A stretch of DNA of 64,000 nucleotides from assembly GCA_029959555.1 (NCBI GenBank), contig JASCPI010000028.1:1-64000 (forward strand). The letters run 5' to 3'. Below, one piece after another: positions 33,955 through 42,813 of this stretch (positions are counted from its first letter, which is position 1; every line of letters starts with the position of its first letter). This stretch comes from Lysobacteraceae bacterium PS02065 (lineage in GTDB: Bacteria > Pseudomonadota > Gammaproteobacteria > Xanthomonadales > Rhodanobacteraceae). The translations under genes were made by a program, and so were the position numbers. The notes under the pieces were generated by a model that ran no database searches, had not been told where the DNA came from, and was given only the letters and a program-made list of their open reading frames with translations.

Positions 33955-35382
33955 ATGATCCGTCCGTTGCTGCTCGCGGCTGTGGCCGCACTCGCCACCG
34001 CGCAGGCCGAAGCGCGCACGCTGTTCTCCGATGCGTTCGATCCGCCCGTGATCGCGCCGCTGTTCCCGGCGCCCGGCGGGACCTTCCAGCTGCCGCCCGG
34101 TGGGCCATCCGATGCACTGGCCTGGCTGCTCGGCGAGCTCGCCGCAGGGCAGACCACGACGGTCGCCGAGATCGAGGCGCGTTTCGATCCGGCCTTCCTC
34201 GCCACGACGCCGGCCTCGCAGGTGCAGGCGACGATCCAGTCGCTGCGCACGAGCTACCCGAATGCGGTGGTGACCGACGTCGTCGGCATCACGCCGATGC
34301 GCGCGACGGTGGTGATCGATTCCCCAGGCAGCCCGCCGCCGTCGGGCTATCTCTCGCTCGGCACGCGCTTCACCGGTGATCGACGCATCACCGTGTTCTC
34401 GGCGAGCACCTATGGCGGCAGCGTGCAGTACGCGCAGGACCGCACGCTGACACTTGAACAGGCGGCCGACAAGTTCGCGACGCTGTCGACGTCGCCGGGC
34501 CTGTTCGTCGGGCGCATCGCGCCGAACGGCCAGTGCAGCGGGATCACCGCGCGGCAGGGCACGACGCCACGTGCGACGGCCTCGATCTTCAAGCTGTGGG
34601 TGCTCGCCGGCGTCGCGCGCGCGATCGCGGCAGGTCCGGTGTCGGCCGCCGACGGCGTGCCTCTCGTGGCATCCGAGTTCGCCAGCGGCGGCATCATCAA
34701 CAGCGAGCCGCTCGGCACGGTCTTCACGGTGCAGCAGCTCGCCACGCTCATGATGGGCAACAGCGACAACACCTCGACCGATCTGCTGCACCAGCTCGTC
34801 GGTCGCGGCCTCATCGGCCAGACGGTGACGGACTCCGGTGTCGTCCAGCCCGACCTGCTGCTGCCGCTGCTCGGCATCAGCGAGCAGTTCCACCTGTTCG
34901 GCTCGTTCCCGCTCGCCGAGGCGCTGACCTACGTCAACGGCACGCAGGCGTTCAAGGCGCAGTTCCTCGCCGAGCGCATCGAACCGCTCGGCCCGTTCGC
35001 GGGTGGCCCTTACGCGAACACCTCGCTCTATGTCGACGGCAGCTGGCGCGCGAGCGCGCAGGATGTCTGCCGCGTGTTCGGCTTGCTGCGGCGCCTGCCG
35101 CAAGGCTCCGAAGCGATCCGCATGGCGGACGCCGCGCTCGGCTCGCAGGTCGCCCAGCCCGACGTGCGCGGGGAGTGGGACCGGGTCTGGTACAAGGGCG
35201 GCAGCCTCGCCTCGGGCGCGAACGGTCTGCACGTGCTCACGCACGCGTGGATGCTCGAGGATGCGGGGCGCGATCCCTACGTGGTCGTCGCGATGTCGAA
35301 CGCGCCGTCGGGCGGCATCGACACGTTCGCGGTCCAGTCGATCACCGGGCGCCTGCTCGAACTCGTGAGCCTGATGCCCTGA
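33955..35382 (+). CDS. exported class A beta-lactamase-fold serine hydrolase
   Basis: 475 residues from the ATG at 33955 after AAGGGG. A signal peptide ends near AEA (about residue 20). Residues about 22-180 form an N-terminal domain that includes RTLFSDAFDPPV, similar to the GFE-type tail of the 25136 protein. The hydrolase domain follows: S210-I-F-K213 (SxxK), S270-D-N and K414-G-G, the three boxes of class A beta-lactamases, with the family's KTG as KGG. The N-terminal extension of about 180 residues is unusual for a beta-lactamase. Whether it hydrolyses beta-lactams cannot be decided; a relative of peptidoglycan or ester hydrolases is equally possible. Confidence 0.85.
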   Translation: MIRPLLLAAVAALATAQAEARTLFSDAFDPPVIAPLFPAPGGTFQLPPGGPSDALAWLLGELAAGQTTTVAEIEARFDPAFLATTPASQVQATIQSLRTSYPNAVVTDVVGITPMRATVVIDSPGSPPPSGYLSLGTRFTGDRRITVFSASTYGGSVQYAQDRTLTLEQAADKFATLSTSPGLFVGRIAPNGQCSGITARQGTTPRATASIFKLWVLAGVARAIAAGPVSAADGVPLVASEFASGGIINSEPLGTVFTVQQLATLMMGNSDNTSTDLLHQLVGRGLIGQTVTDSGVVQPDLLLPLLGISEQFHLFGSFPLAEALTYVNGTQAFKAQFLAERIEPLGPFAGGPYANTSLYVDGSWRASAQDVCRVFGLLRRLPQGSEAIRMADAALGSQVAQPDVRGEWDRVWYKGGSLASGANGLHVLTHAWMLEDAGRDPYVVVAMSNAPSGGIDTFAVQSITGRLLELVSLMP

Positions 35383-35385
35383 AGT

Positions 35386-35730
35386 TCAGCCCAGCATCGC
35401 CGGCGCGATCGGCACGAGCCCGCGCCGGCGCATGTCGGCGTCGAACGCGGCGGTCGCGCGACGGCGCTCCGCCGTGCTCGTGCCCGGCGCGATCTGCAGC
35501 CAGCCACGCGAGCCCTCGACGTCGTAGCCCCACGCCGCTCGGCAGCGTGTGACCGGCGTGTCCTCGGCGAGGCGGTAGAGGGCATCGTGCAGGCCGTCGG
35601 TCTCGTCGACGATCGCGCCGTGCATGGCCAGCAGGAACTCGACGTAACGGCCGCCGTTGTCGACGGGCGGGAGCAGGTCGGCCCGCGGATCGGTGGCCCA
35701 CGGACTCGAATGCATGTGCGGTTTGTCCAT
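35386..35730 (-). CDS. hypothetical protein
   Basis: 114 residues from the ATG at 35730, preceded by AGGAGTCCC. An N-terminal segment (residues 1-27) rich in His, Pro and Asp leads to NGGRYVEFLLAMHGAIVDETDGLHDALYRLA and a GWLQIAPGTSTAERRRATAAFDADMRRRGLVP end. It looks like a small soluble alpha/beta protein; no signal peptide. I do not recognise the family. It is convergent with the class A hydrolase gene (3 bases between stops). Confidence 0.68.
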   Translation of the reverse strand: MDKPHMHSSPWATDPRADLLPPVDNGGRYVEFLLAMHGAIVDETDGLHDALYRLAEDTPVTRCRAAWGYDVEGSRGWLQIAPGTSTAERRRATAAFDADMRRRGLVPIAPAMLG

Positions 35731-35904
35731 GACGGGACTCCTGCGCCGGGAGTCCTGCATACCGCAACGGCGATGAATCGAAGGCAACGTCGCACGCGAG
35801 TCGGGGGCGTGGGCGCACGCAAGGCCGTTCCACGTTGTGGATGCGATGGGCCGGTCGCGGCACACTGCGCGGCCGGGGCACCCGCGTCCTGAAGGAGCAT
35901 GCAG

Positions 35905-36315
35905 ATGGGTTACATCGTCGTTTCGAGTTTCGAGAGCGCCGCCACGGGCGACCTCCAGCAGCCCGGCGAGTCGGTCGTGCTGTACGCCGGCGAGGCCGAA
36001 GCACGTGCGGCGTGGCGCGCGCGCGTCGATGCCCTCGTGCTCGCGGCCCGTTCGCGGCGTGACAGCGAGGCCGATGCGGCCGCGACGTTCGCGATGCTGA
36101 CCGCCTGGGCTGCACTGGTCGAACTGCCGGTGCCCGCGGCCGACGTCGACGAGGCGCTCGAGACGCTCGAGGTACTCATCGAGGAGGCCGACGATCCGTC
36201 CGACGAGCTCGATGCCTGGGTCGCGGCGTACGAGGGCTCGGTCGTCGCCGCGGCCGGCGAATCGCCGTACCCGCGTGCCCGCGCGCTCGACGACCTGCTG
36301 GCCTGGCTGACCTGA
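35905..36315 (+). CDS. acidic hypothetical protein
   Basis: 136 residues from the ATG at 35905, 7 bases after AAGGAG; the ATG at 35899 would be too close. Strikingly acidic: EALETLEVLIEEADDPSDELDAWVAA around residues 85-110. It has no signal peptide or transmembrane segment, and a largely helical prediction. It resembles small cytosolic partner or immunity-like proteins in composition only; no family is recognised. It stands upstream of the acyltransferase/beta-lactamase-fold operon but is separated by about 100 bases. Confidence 0.65.
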   Translation: MGYIVVSSFESAATGDLQQPGESVVLYAGEAEARAAWRARVDALVLAARSRRDSEADAAATFAMLTAWAALVELPVPAADVDEALETLEVLIEEADDPSDELDAWVAAYEGSVVAAAGESPYPRARALDDLLAWLT

Positions 36316-36412
36316 CTTCCCGCCTGACGCGCCGCTGAGCGCGTTCGCGCCGCGAGGCGCGATGCCATGAACGGTTCACGCGAAGACCGCTACGGTCGGA
36401 CGCCACGTCGCC

Positions 36413-37594
36413 GTGAGTCCGTCCGTGGCCAGCATCGCGCCCCCGATTCCTCGCACCGCCACACCCGCATCGACCACGGCGCGTGTGGTTCCGCAAAGTC
36501 GTGCCGTGGCGTCGCCGCGCATCGAGGCCGTCGACCTTGCTCGCGGCCTCGCGATCGTGCTCATGATCGTGAGCCACGGCATCAACGGCATGCTCGCGTT
36601 CGAACAGTTCACGCCGTGGGGGCTCGTGCCCGTGCACGCGGTCACCAAGTTCGCCTCGTCGCTGTTCCTGATCGTGTTCGGCGTCGCGCTCGCGGTCGCC
36701 TACGTGCCGCACGCGACCTCACCGGACTGGTCGCGCCGGCGCTGGTCGCTCGTGCTGACCGGGCTCTGGGTGATGCTCTGGTACAAGGTCCTCACGGTCG
36801 TCGAGTTGGCGCCGACGCACTCGAGCGCGCAGGTGCTCGACGCGTTGCTGTACCGCGACTTCCCTTCGTACGTCGAGATCCTCGGGTTCTACGCGATCGC
36901 GTTGCTGTGGATTCCGTTCGTGCTGCCCTTGTGGGCGCGCGCGCCGCTCGTGCTGCGCGCGGCGAGTCCGATGTTGATGGCGGGGCTCGCGTTCGTCGTC
37001 CATCGCACGGTCGATTTCGAAGGCCTCGCGCCGCTGCAGGCTTTGCTGGTCGAGCATCCGGATTTCTACACCTGGGGCCAGCTGTCGCGTGGCCCGCTCG
37101 TGCTCGTCGGCCTGCTGATCGGCGGCGCCTTGCTCGCGGCAAGGGACGACGCGCGGCGCCGCCGCCAGCTCGCCGGTGTGCTCGCCGCGGCCGGTGCGCT
37201 CGCCCTCGGCGCGTTCTTCCTCGTCTCCGGCGGCGACAGTGCCCGCGAGCTCGATGCCATCGCGCGCAATGCGGGCAAGCATCCTCCCGAGACGATGTTC
37301 ATGCTGTTCAGCGTTGGCGGTGCGCTCGCGCTGCTCGCGGTCGCGATCGCGGGCGGCGACCTGCTCGCGCGCGTGCTGCGTCCGGTCACGCTGATCGGCG
37401 GCGCGTCGCTGCAGGCCTTCGTGTTCCACATCGTCGTGATCTTCCTGCTGTTCCGCGGCGTCATGGGCATTCGCGACAACACCACCTACGGCCATGCACT
37501 CGCATGGACGCTCGCACTGGTCGCGGCGACGGCGGTCTGGGTATGGCTGCTGCGCGCGATACGGCGACGCTGGCGGGCGCGGGTGCGCGCATGA
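36413..37594 (+). CDS. membrane acyltransferase-like protein (DUF1624/HGSNAT-like)
   Basis: 393 residues with a GTG start at 36413; the first ~35 residues (Ser/Pro/Thr/Ala-rich) may be untranslated if a later codon is used. About ten hydrophobic segments follow. The first starts RIEAVDLARGLAIVLMIVSHGI, the conserved opening of the heparan-alpha-glucosaminide N-acetyltransferase-like/DUF1624 membrane family, with the likely catalytic His in SHG. Such proteins transfer acyl groups across the membrane to sugars. The stop overlaps the next start (ATGA at 37591-37594), so it is coupled to the two beta-lactamase-fold genes; that suggests envelope glycan modification (inference). Confidence 0.8.
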   Translation: MSPSVASIAPPIPRTATPASTTARVVPQSRAVASPRIEAVDLARGLAIVLMIVSHGINGMLAFEQFTPWGLVPVHAVTKFASSLFLIVFGVALAVAYVPHATSPDWSRRRWSLVLTGLWVMLWYKVLTVVELAPTHSSAQVLDALLYRDFPSYVEILGFYAIALLWIPFVLPLWARAPLVLRAASPMLMAGLAFVVHRTVDFEGLAPLQALLVEHPDFYTWGQLSRGPLVLVGLLIGGALLAARDDARRRRQLAGVLAAAGALALGAFFLVSGGDSARELDAIARNAGKHPPETMFMLFSVGGALALLAVAIAGGDLLARVLRPVTLIGGASLQAFVFHIVVIFLLFRGVMGIRDNTTYGHALAWTLALVAATAVWVWLLRAIRRRWRARVRA

Positions 37595-38676
37595 GATGGC
37601 TTGCGGCACTGCTCGGCGTCGGGCTCGCCCTGCCTTCGTACGCGGCGCGCATGCCCGCAGCGGTGGAGGCCGTGCAATGGCCCGAGGCCATGCGCGAGCA
37701 GCTCGAGCGCATCGACGCCGCCTATCCGGGTGACCTCGGCGTCTACGTGCAGGACCTCGACAGCGGCGCGACGCTGTCGTATCGCGGTGCCGAAACCTGG
37801 TACCTCGCGTCGGGCATCAAGGTGTTCATCGCGGTCGCGGTGATGCGCCGCGTGGACGAGGGTGGTCTGCGCCTCGACAGCCGTGTGGCGCTCGAGGAGG
37901 GCGACTATGTCGACGGCGCCGGTCCCACCGCACTCGCCGCACCGGGAACGCGCATCACGGTCCGGACGCTGCTCGAGCGCATGCTCGTGCTCAGCGACAA
38001 CACCGCGTCCGATGCCCTTCTCCGTGTGGTCGGTCTGGACCGCGTCGACGCGGTCGCGCACGGGCTCGCGTTCATGCCGCACGGCCGCGTCACGCGGCTC
38101 GCCGACGTGCGACGCCTCGCCTATGGAGGTTTCCATCCCGGCGCGGCCGCGTTGACCGGCAAGGATCTTCTCGTACTGCGCAAGACCAGTGACGAACAGG
38201 CACGCATCGCGCTGCTGTCGAAGCTGCTCGGCGTGCCCGCCAGCGAGTTCGCGCTGCACGACATCGACGACGCTTTCGAAGCCTATTACGCAACCGGCTA
38301 CAACTCGGCCCCGCTGGTCGATTACGCGAACCTCTGGCGCAGCCTTGCCGAAGGTCGCGCGCTGCCGCCGGCATCGACGACGACGCTGCTCGACATCCTC
38401 GGCCGTGTCGAGACGGGTGCGAAACGCATCCGCGCCGGCCTGCCGCGTGGCGTCGCGTTCGCGCACAAGACCGGCACGCAGCTCGCGCGCACCTGCGACT
38501 CGGGCCTCGTGACCGTGGCCGGGGTGCCGCGCTCGAAGCGGCTCGTCGTCGTCGCCTGCACGCGCGGCGATCCGTCGCTCGTGCGCAGCGAGCGCGTGCT
38601 GCGCGACGTCGGTGCGGCACTCGCCGGCTCGGGCGCACTCGCCCATGTGACAGGGATACAAGGAGATCCACGATGA
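37591..38676 (+). CDS. exported class A beta-lactamase-fold serine hydrolase (first of pair)
   Basis: 361 residues. A signal peptide ends near YAARM (about 18). The class A boxes are intact: S74-G-I-K77, S135-D-N and K293-T-G, plus the long insertion typical of the family around residue 160-250 (FEAYYATGYN). E166-type omega-loop assignment is not clear, so acyl-enzyme hydrolysis might be slow. Its start overlaps the upstream gene and its stop overlaps the next (ATGA at 38673-38676), making a tight three-gene operon. It is similar in length and layout to the following gene. Confidence 0.87.
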   Translation: MRWLAALLGVGLALPSYAARMPAAVEAVQWPEAMREQLERIDAAYPGDLGVYVQDLDSGATLSYRGAETWYLASGIKVFIAVAVMRRVDEGGLRLDSRVALEEGDYVDGAGPTALAAPGTRITVRTLLERMLVLSDNTASDALLRVVGLDRVDAVAHGLAFMPHGRVTRLADVRRLAYGGFHPGAAALTGKDLLVLRKTSDEQARIALLSKLLGVPASEFALHDIDDAFEAYYATGYNSAPLVDYANLWRSLAEGRALPPASTTTLLDILGRVETGAKRIRAGLPRGVAFAHKTGTQLARTCDSGLVTVAGVPRSKRLVVVACTRGDPSLVRSERVLRDVGAALAGSGALAHVTGIQGDPR

Positions 38677-39719
38677 TCCTCGCAAGGTCGCTTGCCGCGG
38701 CATGGGTTCTCGCGTCGGGCTGCATCGCGACGGCGGTCCACGCGGACGACGCGTGGGTCGCCAGGCTCGATGCGCGTGTCGACGCGATCGACACCTCGAC
38801 GCCGGGGGCACTCGGCGTCGTCGTCAAGCGGCTCGGCGACGGTACGACGCTCGACCACGACGGCTCGCGGCGCTGGTATCTCGCCTCGACGGTCAAGATC
38901 CCGGTCGCGCTCGCGGTGCTGCGCGCCGCGCAGGACGGCACCCTCGACCTCGACGAATCGATCGAACTGCGTGAAGCGGATTTCGTCGACGGTTCGGGAG
39001 ACCTGGTCTGGCAGAAGCCGGGCGCGCGCTACACGATCCGCGAGCTGCTCGCGAAGTCGATCGAGAACAGCGACAGCGTCGCCACCGACATGCTGATCCG
39101 GCGTGTCGGTGCCGATGCGCTCAATGCGAAGCTCGCGCATCGGGTGCCGGGCGCGTTCGGCCCGATCACGACGATCCTGCAGGTGCGCTACGACGCGTAC
39201 GCCGAGTTGCATCCGCGTGCGAAGGAGCTCTCCAACCTCGACATCGTCAAGCTGCGCAATGCCGAGGCCGGCGAACCGCGACTCCGCGCGTTCATGGCTG
39301 CGCTCGGTGTCGACAGGAGCGAGCTGCGTGCGCCGAGCATCGAGGCCGCGTTCGAGCGCTACTACGCGGGCGATCGCAACACCGCGACGCTCGACGGCTT
39401 CGCGGCCCTGCTCGGCAAGCTCGCGAAGGGCGAGCTGCTCGATCGTCCGCATGCGGCGATCCTGCTCGGCCACATGCGGCGCATCACCACGGGCTCGAAG
39501 CGCCTGGCAGCCGGCCTGCCGCCGGGCACCGTGTTCGCGCAGAAGACCGGCACCCAGCTCGCGCGTGCCTGCAACGTCGGCATCATCGGCGAGGACGCAC
39601 ATCTGCGCGAGGCCGTGATCGTCGCGGCCTGCCTCGAGAAGTTCGATGCGCTGCCCGAGGCGGAAACCGCGTTGCAGTCGCTCGGCCGCGCGATCGGCGA
39701 CAGCGGCGTGCTGCGCTGA
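38673..39719 (+). CDS. exported class A beta-lactamase-fold serine hydrolase (second of pair)
   Basis: 348 residues with a signal peptide (to about VHADD). Boxes: S72-T-V-K75, S133-D-S (SDS instead of SDN) and K291-T-G. It shares with the gene before it the blocks RWYLAS..K, D.VDG.G, TIRELL, FERYYAGDRN, the ITTGSKR-LAAGLPPG stretch and KTGTQLARAC, so the two arose by duplication. Ends with a short helix. Substrate could be beta-lactams or another amide or ester; the operon context with an acyltransferase gives no direct test. Confidence 0.87.
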   Translation: MILARSLAAAWVLASGCIATAVHADDAWVARLDARVDAIDTSTPGALGVVVKRLGDGTTLDHDGSRRWYLASTVKIPVALAVLRAAQDGTLDLDESIELREADFVDGSGDLVWQKPGARYTIRELLAKSIENSDSVATDMLIRRVGADALNAKLAHRVPGAFGPITTILQVRYDAYAELHPRAKELSNLDIVKLRNAEAGEPRLRAFMAALGVDRSELRAPSIEAAFERYYAGDRNTATLDGFAALLGKLAKGELLDRPHAAILLGHMRRITTGSKRLAAGLPPGTVFAQKTGTQLARACNVGIIGEDAHLREAVIVAACLEKFDALPEAETALQSLGRAIGDSGVLR

Positions 39720-39722
39720 GGA

Positions 39723-40580
39723 TCAGCCCGCGTCGAGCGGAAGCTGCAGGTAGCGCACGCCGTTGGCGGCGGGCTCGGGAAGGCGTCCCGCGCGCAGGTT
39801 GACCTGCACGGAGGGCAGCATGAGTTTCGGCACGGCGAGCGTCGCGTCACGCGCCGTGCGCATCGCGACGAAAGCATCCTCGTCGACGCCGTCGCGCACG
39901 TGCACGTTACCGGCGCGCTCGGCCGCGACAGTGGTCTCGCCCACGAACCGGTCACGCCCCGGCGCCTTGTAGTCATGGCACAGGAACAGGCGTGTCGACG
40001 CGGGCAGGTCGAGCACGCGGCGGATCGAGCGGTACAGCGTGCGCGCGTCGCCGCCCGGGAAATCGCAGCGCGCGGTGCCGTAGTCGGGCATGAACAAGGT
40101 GTCGCCGACGAACGCGGCATCACCGACCACGTGTGTCGTGCACGCGGGCGTGTGCCCCGGTGTGTGCATCACGCGGGCCTCGAGCGAGCCGATGTGCCAG
40201 GTCTCGCCGTCGGTGAAGCGATGGTCGAAACCGTCGCCGTCACCCGCAGCGGGAGGGAAGACGTGGGCGAATGCGCTGCGCACCGCCTCGACGTGTTCGC
40301 CGATGCCGATGCGCCCGCCGCAGCGCGCGCGCAGGTACGGTGCGGCGGTGAGATGGTCGGCGTGCACGTGGGTCTCGACGATCCAGTCGACGGTCAGTTT
40401 CTCGCGTTCGACGAACGCGAGCACGGCGTCGGCGGCGGCATGGTCGATGCGGCCCGATGCCGCGTCGAAACCGAGGACGGGATCGAATACGGCGGCATGG
40501 CGCGTGGCGCGATCGACCGCGACATGGGTCCAGCTGTTGGTGGCCTCGTCGAAGAACGAGGTCACTTCGGGAGCGTGCAT
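39723..40580 (-). CDS. MBL-fold hydrolase (persulfide dioxygenase/BlhA-like)
   Basis: 285 residues. Metallo-beta-lactamase fold: metal motif THVHADHLTA with H71, H73, D75, H76, then TPGHT (about 145) and FVGDTLFMPDYG (about 165), and HDYKAPGRD (about 203) toward the end. This spacing and the DYGTARCDFPGGDA block match the ETHE1/sulfur dioxygenase and BlhA-type subgroup, which oxidises glutathione persulfide. No rhodanese domain is fused. The start follows a purine-rich stretch only weakly. Single gene, convergent with the beta-lactamase-fold operon. Confidence 0.88.
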   Translation of the reverse strand: MHAPEVTSFFDEATNSWTHVAVDRATRHAAVFDPVLGFDAASGRIDHAAADAVLAFVEREKLTVDWIVETHVHADHLTAAPYLRARCGGRIGIGEHVEAVRSAFAHVFPPAAGDGDGFDHRFTDGETWHIGSLEARVMHTPGHTPACTTHVVGDAAFVGDTLFMPDYGTARCDFPGGDARTLYRSIRRVLDLPASTRLFLCHDYKAPGRDRFVGETTVAAERAGNVHVRDGVDEDAFVAMRTARDATLAVPKLMLPSVQVNLRAGRLPEPAANGVRYLQLPLDAG

Positions 40581-40638
40581 CGATCCGGTATCCGCAGGGG
40601 CAGGGGCGAGATGCTCGCACGCCGCGCGCCGGCATGGA

Positions 40639-41643
40639 TCATTCGGGTGGTTCTATCGTGAAGCCTTTCGCGCGCAGCCGTTCGAGCACGCCGCCCGGTG
40701 CATCGTTGACGAGGCGCGAGACGGGGAACAGCGCGAGTGTCGTCGCATGCTTCGAAGCGGCCGCGTCGACGGCATCGAACCACGTCTGCATGATGCGCTC
40801 GGGCAGGTTGTCCATGCCGCGTTCCTGCACCACGCTCGAGGCGAGCATCGTGTCGCGGCAGGCGCGGTTGTGGTCGACGAACGTGAGGCCGGTGAACGTC
40901 TCGAGGTCGCCCGTCGCCCACGCGTTCGCGCGTGCCTGCATGACGGGCAGGTCGGTCTCGAGCCGCTCGAGGGTCTTGCGGAAGCAGTCGAGATCGTCGA
41001 GTTCGCTGCGCGCGAACGACTTGAGCGTCGCGCGCGCCTTCTCGAGGCGCAGCTCGAGGCGTGGCTCGGTGACGGCGACCTTGTGCTTCTTCGCGATGCG
41101 CTTGACGACCGGTTCGACGAGATCCTTGCCGGTCAGGCCCGATTTTTCGGTCGCCTTCTCGTAGAGCTCGAACGCCGCGAAGATCGGTCGTCGCTTTTCG
41201 ACACCGTTGTCGCGTCCGATGTAGATGGCCTTGAGGGCGAGCCAGCGCGCATAGAGATCGGCCGGGACGACGTCCTCGAGCTTCGCGTCATCGGGGTTGT
41301 TGCGTGCCGCCATCGCGGTCGGCAGCAGGAACAGGCCACCGACCATGCCGCCCTTGACGTCGAGGCGTGCATTCGGCGTGAGCACGACCTCCTGTGCCTG
41401 GGCGATCGTGTCCTCGACCTCCTTCGAGCGCCAGCTCATCTTCTCGGGCAGCGGCGCAAGCGTGCCGAGGATCCAGACGACATGGTCGCCGCGCACGGCC
41501 TTCCAAAGACCGGGCCCGGGCTGTTCGCCGCTGACGACGATCGATTCGAGGACCGCGGTGTCGTCCTGGGCGAACGTGGATGACACGGTGGACAGGGCAC
41601 CGGCGAAGGCGGCGAAAGACAGCACGAGACGCGCGACGAGCAT
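40639..41643 (-). CDS. TraB/GumN family protein, exported
   Basis: 334 residues from the ATG at 41643. A signal peptide ends near STFAQD (about 26). The opening block of the mature domain, RGDHVVWILGTLAPLPEKMSW, is the family hallmark (W.LGT.H-type motif, here LGTLAPLP rather than LGTIH), followed by helical region AKLEDVVPADLYARWLALKA and RKTLERLETDLPVMQ. TraB/GumN proteins are thought to be envelope-associated metal-dependent peptidases or inhibitors. The usual histidine of LGTxH is not present, so catalytic activity may be lost. Monocistronic. Confidence 0.82.
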   Translation of the reverse strand: MLVARLVLSFAAFAGALSTVSSTFAQDDTAVLESIVVSGEQPGPGLWKAVRGDHVVWILGTLAPLPEKMSWRSKEVEDTIAQAQEVVLTPNARLDVKGGMVGGLFLLPTAMAARNNPDDAKLEDVVPADLYARWLALKAIYIGRDNGVEKRRPIFAAFELYEKATEKSGLTGKDLVEPVVKRIAKKHKVAVTEPRLELRLEKARATLKSFARSELDDLDCFRKTLERLETDLPVMQARANAWATGDLETFTGLTFVDHNRACRDTMLASSVVQERGMDNLPERIMQTWFDAVDAAASKHATTLALFPVSRLVNDAPGGVLERLRAKGFTIEPPE

Positions 41644-41832
41644 GAGGGGACGATTTCCCTGGAGGTTGGCCGCGCGCTGCCGTGCGCGTGGCGCGCGGAG
41701 CATAGGGTGTCGGCGACACGCCTCGTGTGAAGGATCCGTTGAGGGCGTCGGCTCTCGTGTCGACGGGATTTGAAACCCGGTTCAGCGACGCGACGCGACA
41801 CTGCGATCATGCACGAGAGGAGAGCCGCCACG

Positions 41833-42753
41833 ATGGTCGCCGGGTCGCACGAGGTCGCTTCGCCTGCACCACGCGTCGCGCGTCCGGGGCGCTTGCGCGC
41901 CGTCGCCGATCGCGTCATCGATCCGGTCACGCGCTTCTTCTCGCACGATCCGATGACGCTCGCCGCCTCGATCGCGTTCTACAGCGCACTCTCGTTCGCG
42001 CCCATCATCGTGCTCGCGCTGTGGCTGGCGTCGTTCGTCTCGCCTGGCACCGAACAGCGCTTCATCGAACAGCTCGGCGGACTGCTCGGCTCGCAGGTGG
42101 GCGACATCGCCCAAGTGGTCACCCAGAACGCCGACCGCAAGCTGTTCCAGCGCAGCGCCGCCGGCGTGGTCAGCGTGATCACGCTCGCGGTGTCGGCCTC
42201 GACCGCGTTCGCGCAGCTGCAGGCCGCGATCAACGCGATCTGGGGCGTCACCGTGAAACCCAACAATGCCGTGTGGTCGTGGATCCGCCGGCGCCTGCTG
42301 TCGTTCGGCATGATCGCGGTGATCGGCTTCCTGCTCATCACGGCGCTCGTCGCCAGTTCGGTCATGAGCGTCGTGCTGAGCCGCGAAGGCGCCGGTTGGG
42401 CGGTCGCCAACGAGCTCGTGACGCTCGGCGTGTTCACGGCCGCGTTCGCGGGCCTGTTCCGCTTCGTGCCCGATGCACGCGTGCCGCTGCGCTACGCGGT
42501 CGCGGGCGGTGCCGTGACGGCGCTGCTGTTCGTGTTCGGCAAGTGGGGTCTCGCGGTCTACCTCGGCAGCACCACGACGGCCGATGCCTACGGTGCGGCC
42601 AGTTCGCTGATCCTCATGCTCGTGTGGGTGTATTACAGCTCGGTCATCGTGCTGATCGGAGCGTCGGCGACGCGTGCGATCGCCGAGCATTTCGGTGACG
42701 GGCTCGTGCATCTCGAGCATTCGCGCGTCGAATCCCCGCCGCCCCCGGCCTGA
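41833..42753 (+). CDS. YihY/BrkB family inner-membrane protein
   Basis: 306 residues. The ATG at 41833 follows AGGAGAG; upstream in-frame ATGs (41770, 41809) lack sites. Six transmembrane segments between about 40 and 275. The block DPMTLAASIAFYSALSFAPIIVLALWLA is the YihY/BrkB signature, with AFAQLQAAINAIWG and LILMLVWVYYSSVIVLIGA later. Often called virulence factor BrkB; molecular function is unsettled (transport has been proposed). The C-terminus is Pro-rich and cytoplasmic. It is followed by the yaeQ gene on the same strand, 60 bases away. Confidence 0.9.
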   Translation: MVAGSHEVASPAPRVARPGRLRAVADRVIDPVTRFFSHDPMTLAASIAFYSALSFAPIIVLALWLASFVSPGTEQRFIEQLGGLLGSQVGDIAQVVTQNADRKLFQRSAAGVVSVITLAVSASTAFAQLQAAINAIWGVTVKPNNAVWSWIRRRLLSFGMIAVIGFLLITALVASSVMSVVLSREGAGWAVANELVTLGVFTAAFAGLFRFVPDARVPLRYAVAGGAVTALLFVFGKWGLAVYLGSTTTADAYGAASSLILMLVWVYYSSVIVLIGASATRAIAEHFGDGLVHLEHSRVESPPPPA

Positions 42754-42813
42754 ACGGGCACAGCGCCGCGCCAGCGCCTACAATCCGCGCCTCTTTCCGC
42801 CCCCGGGACGCGC

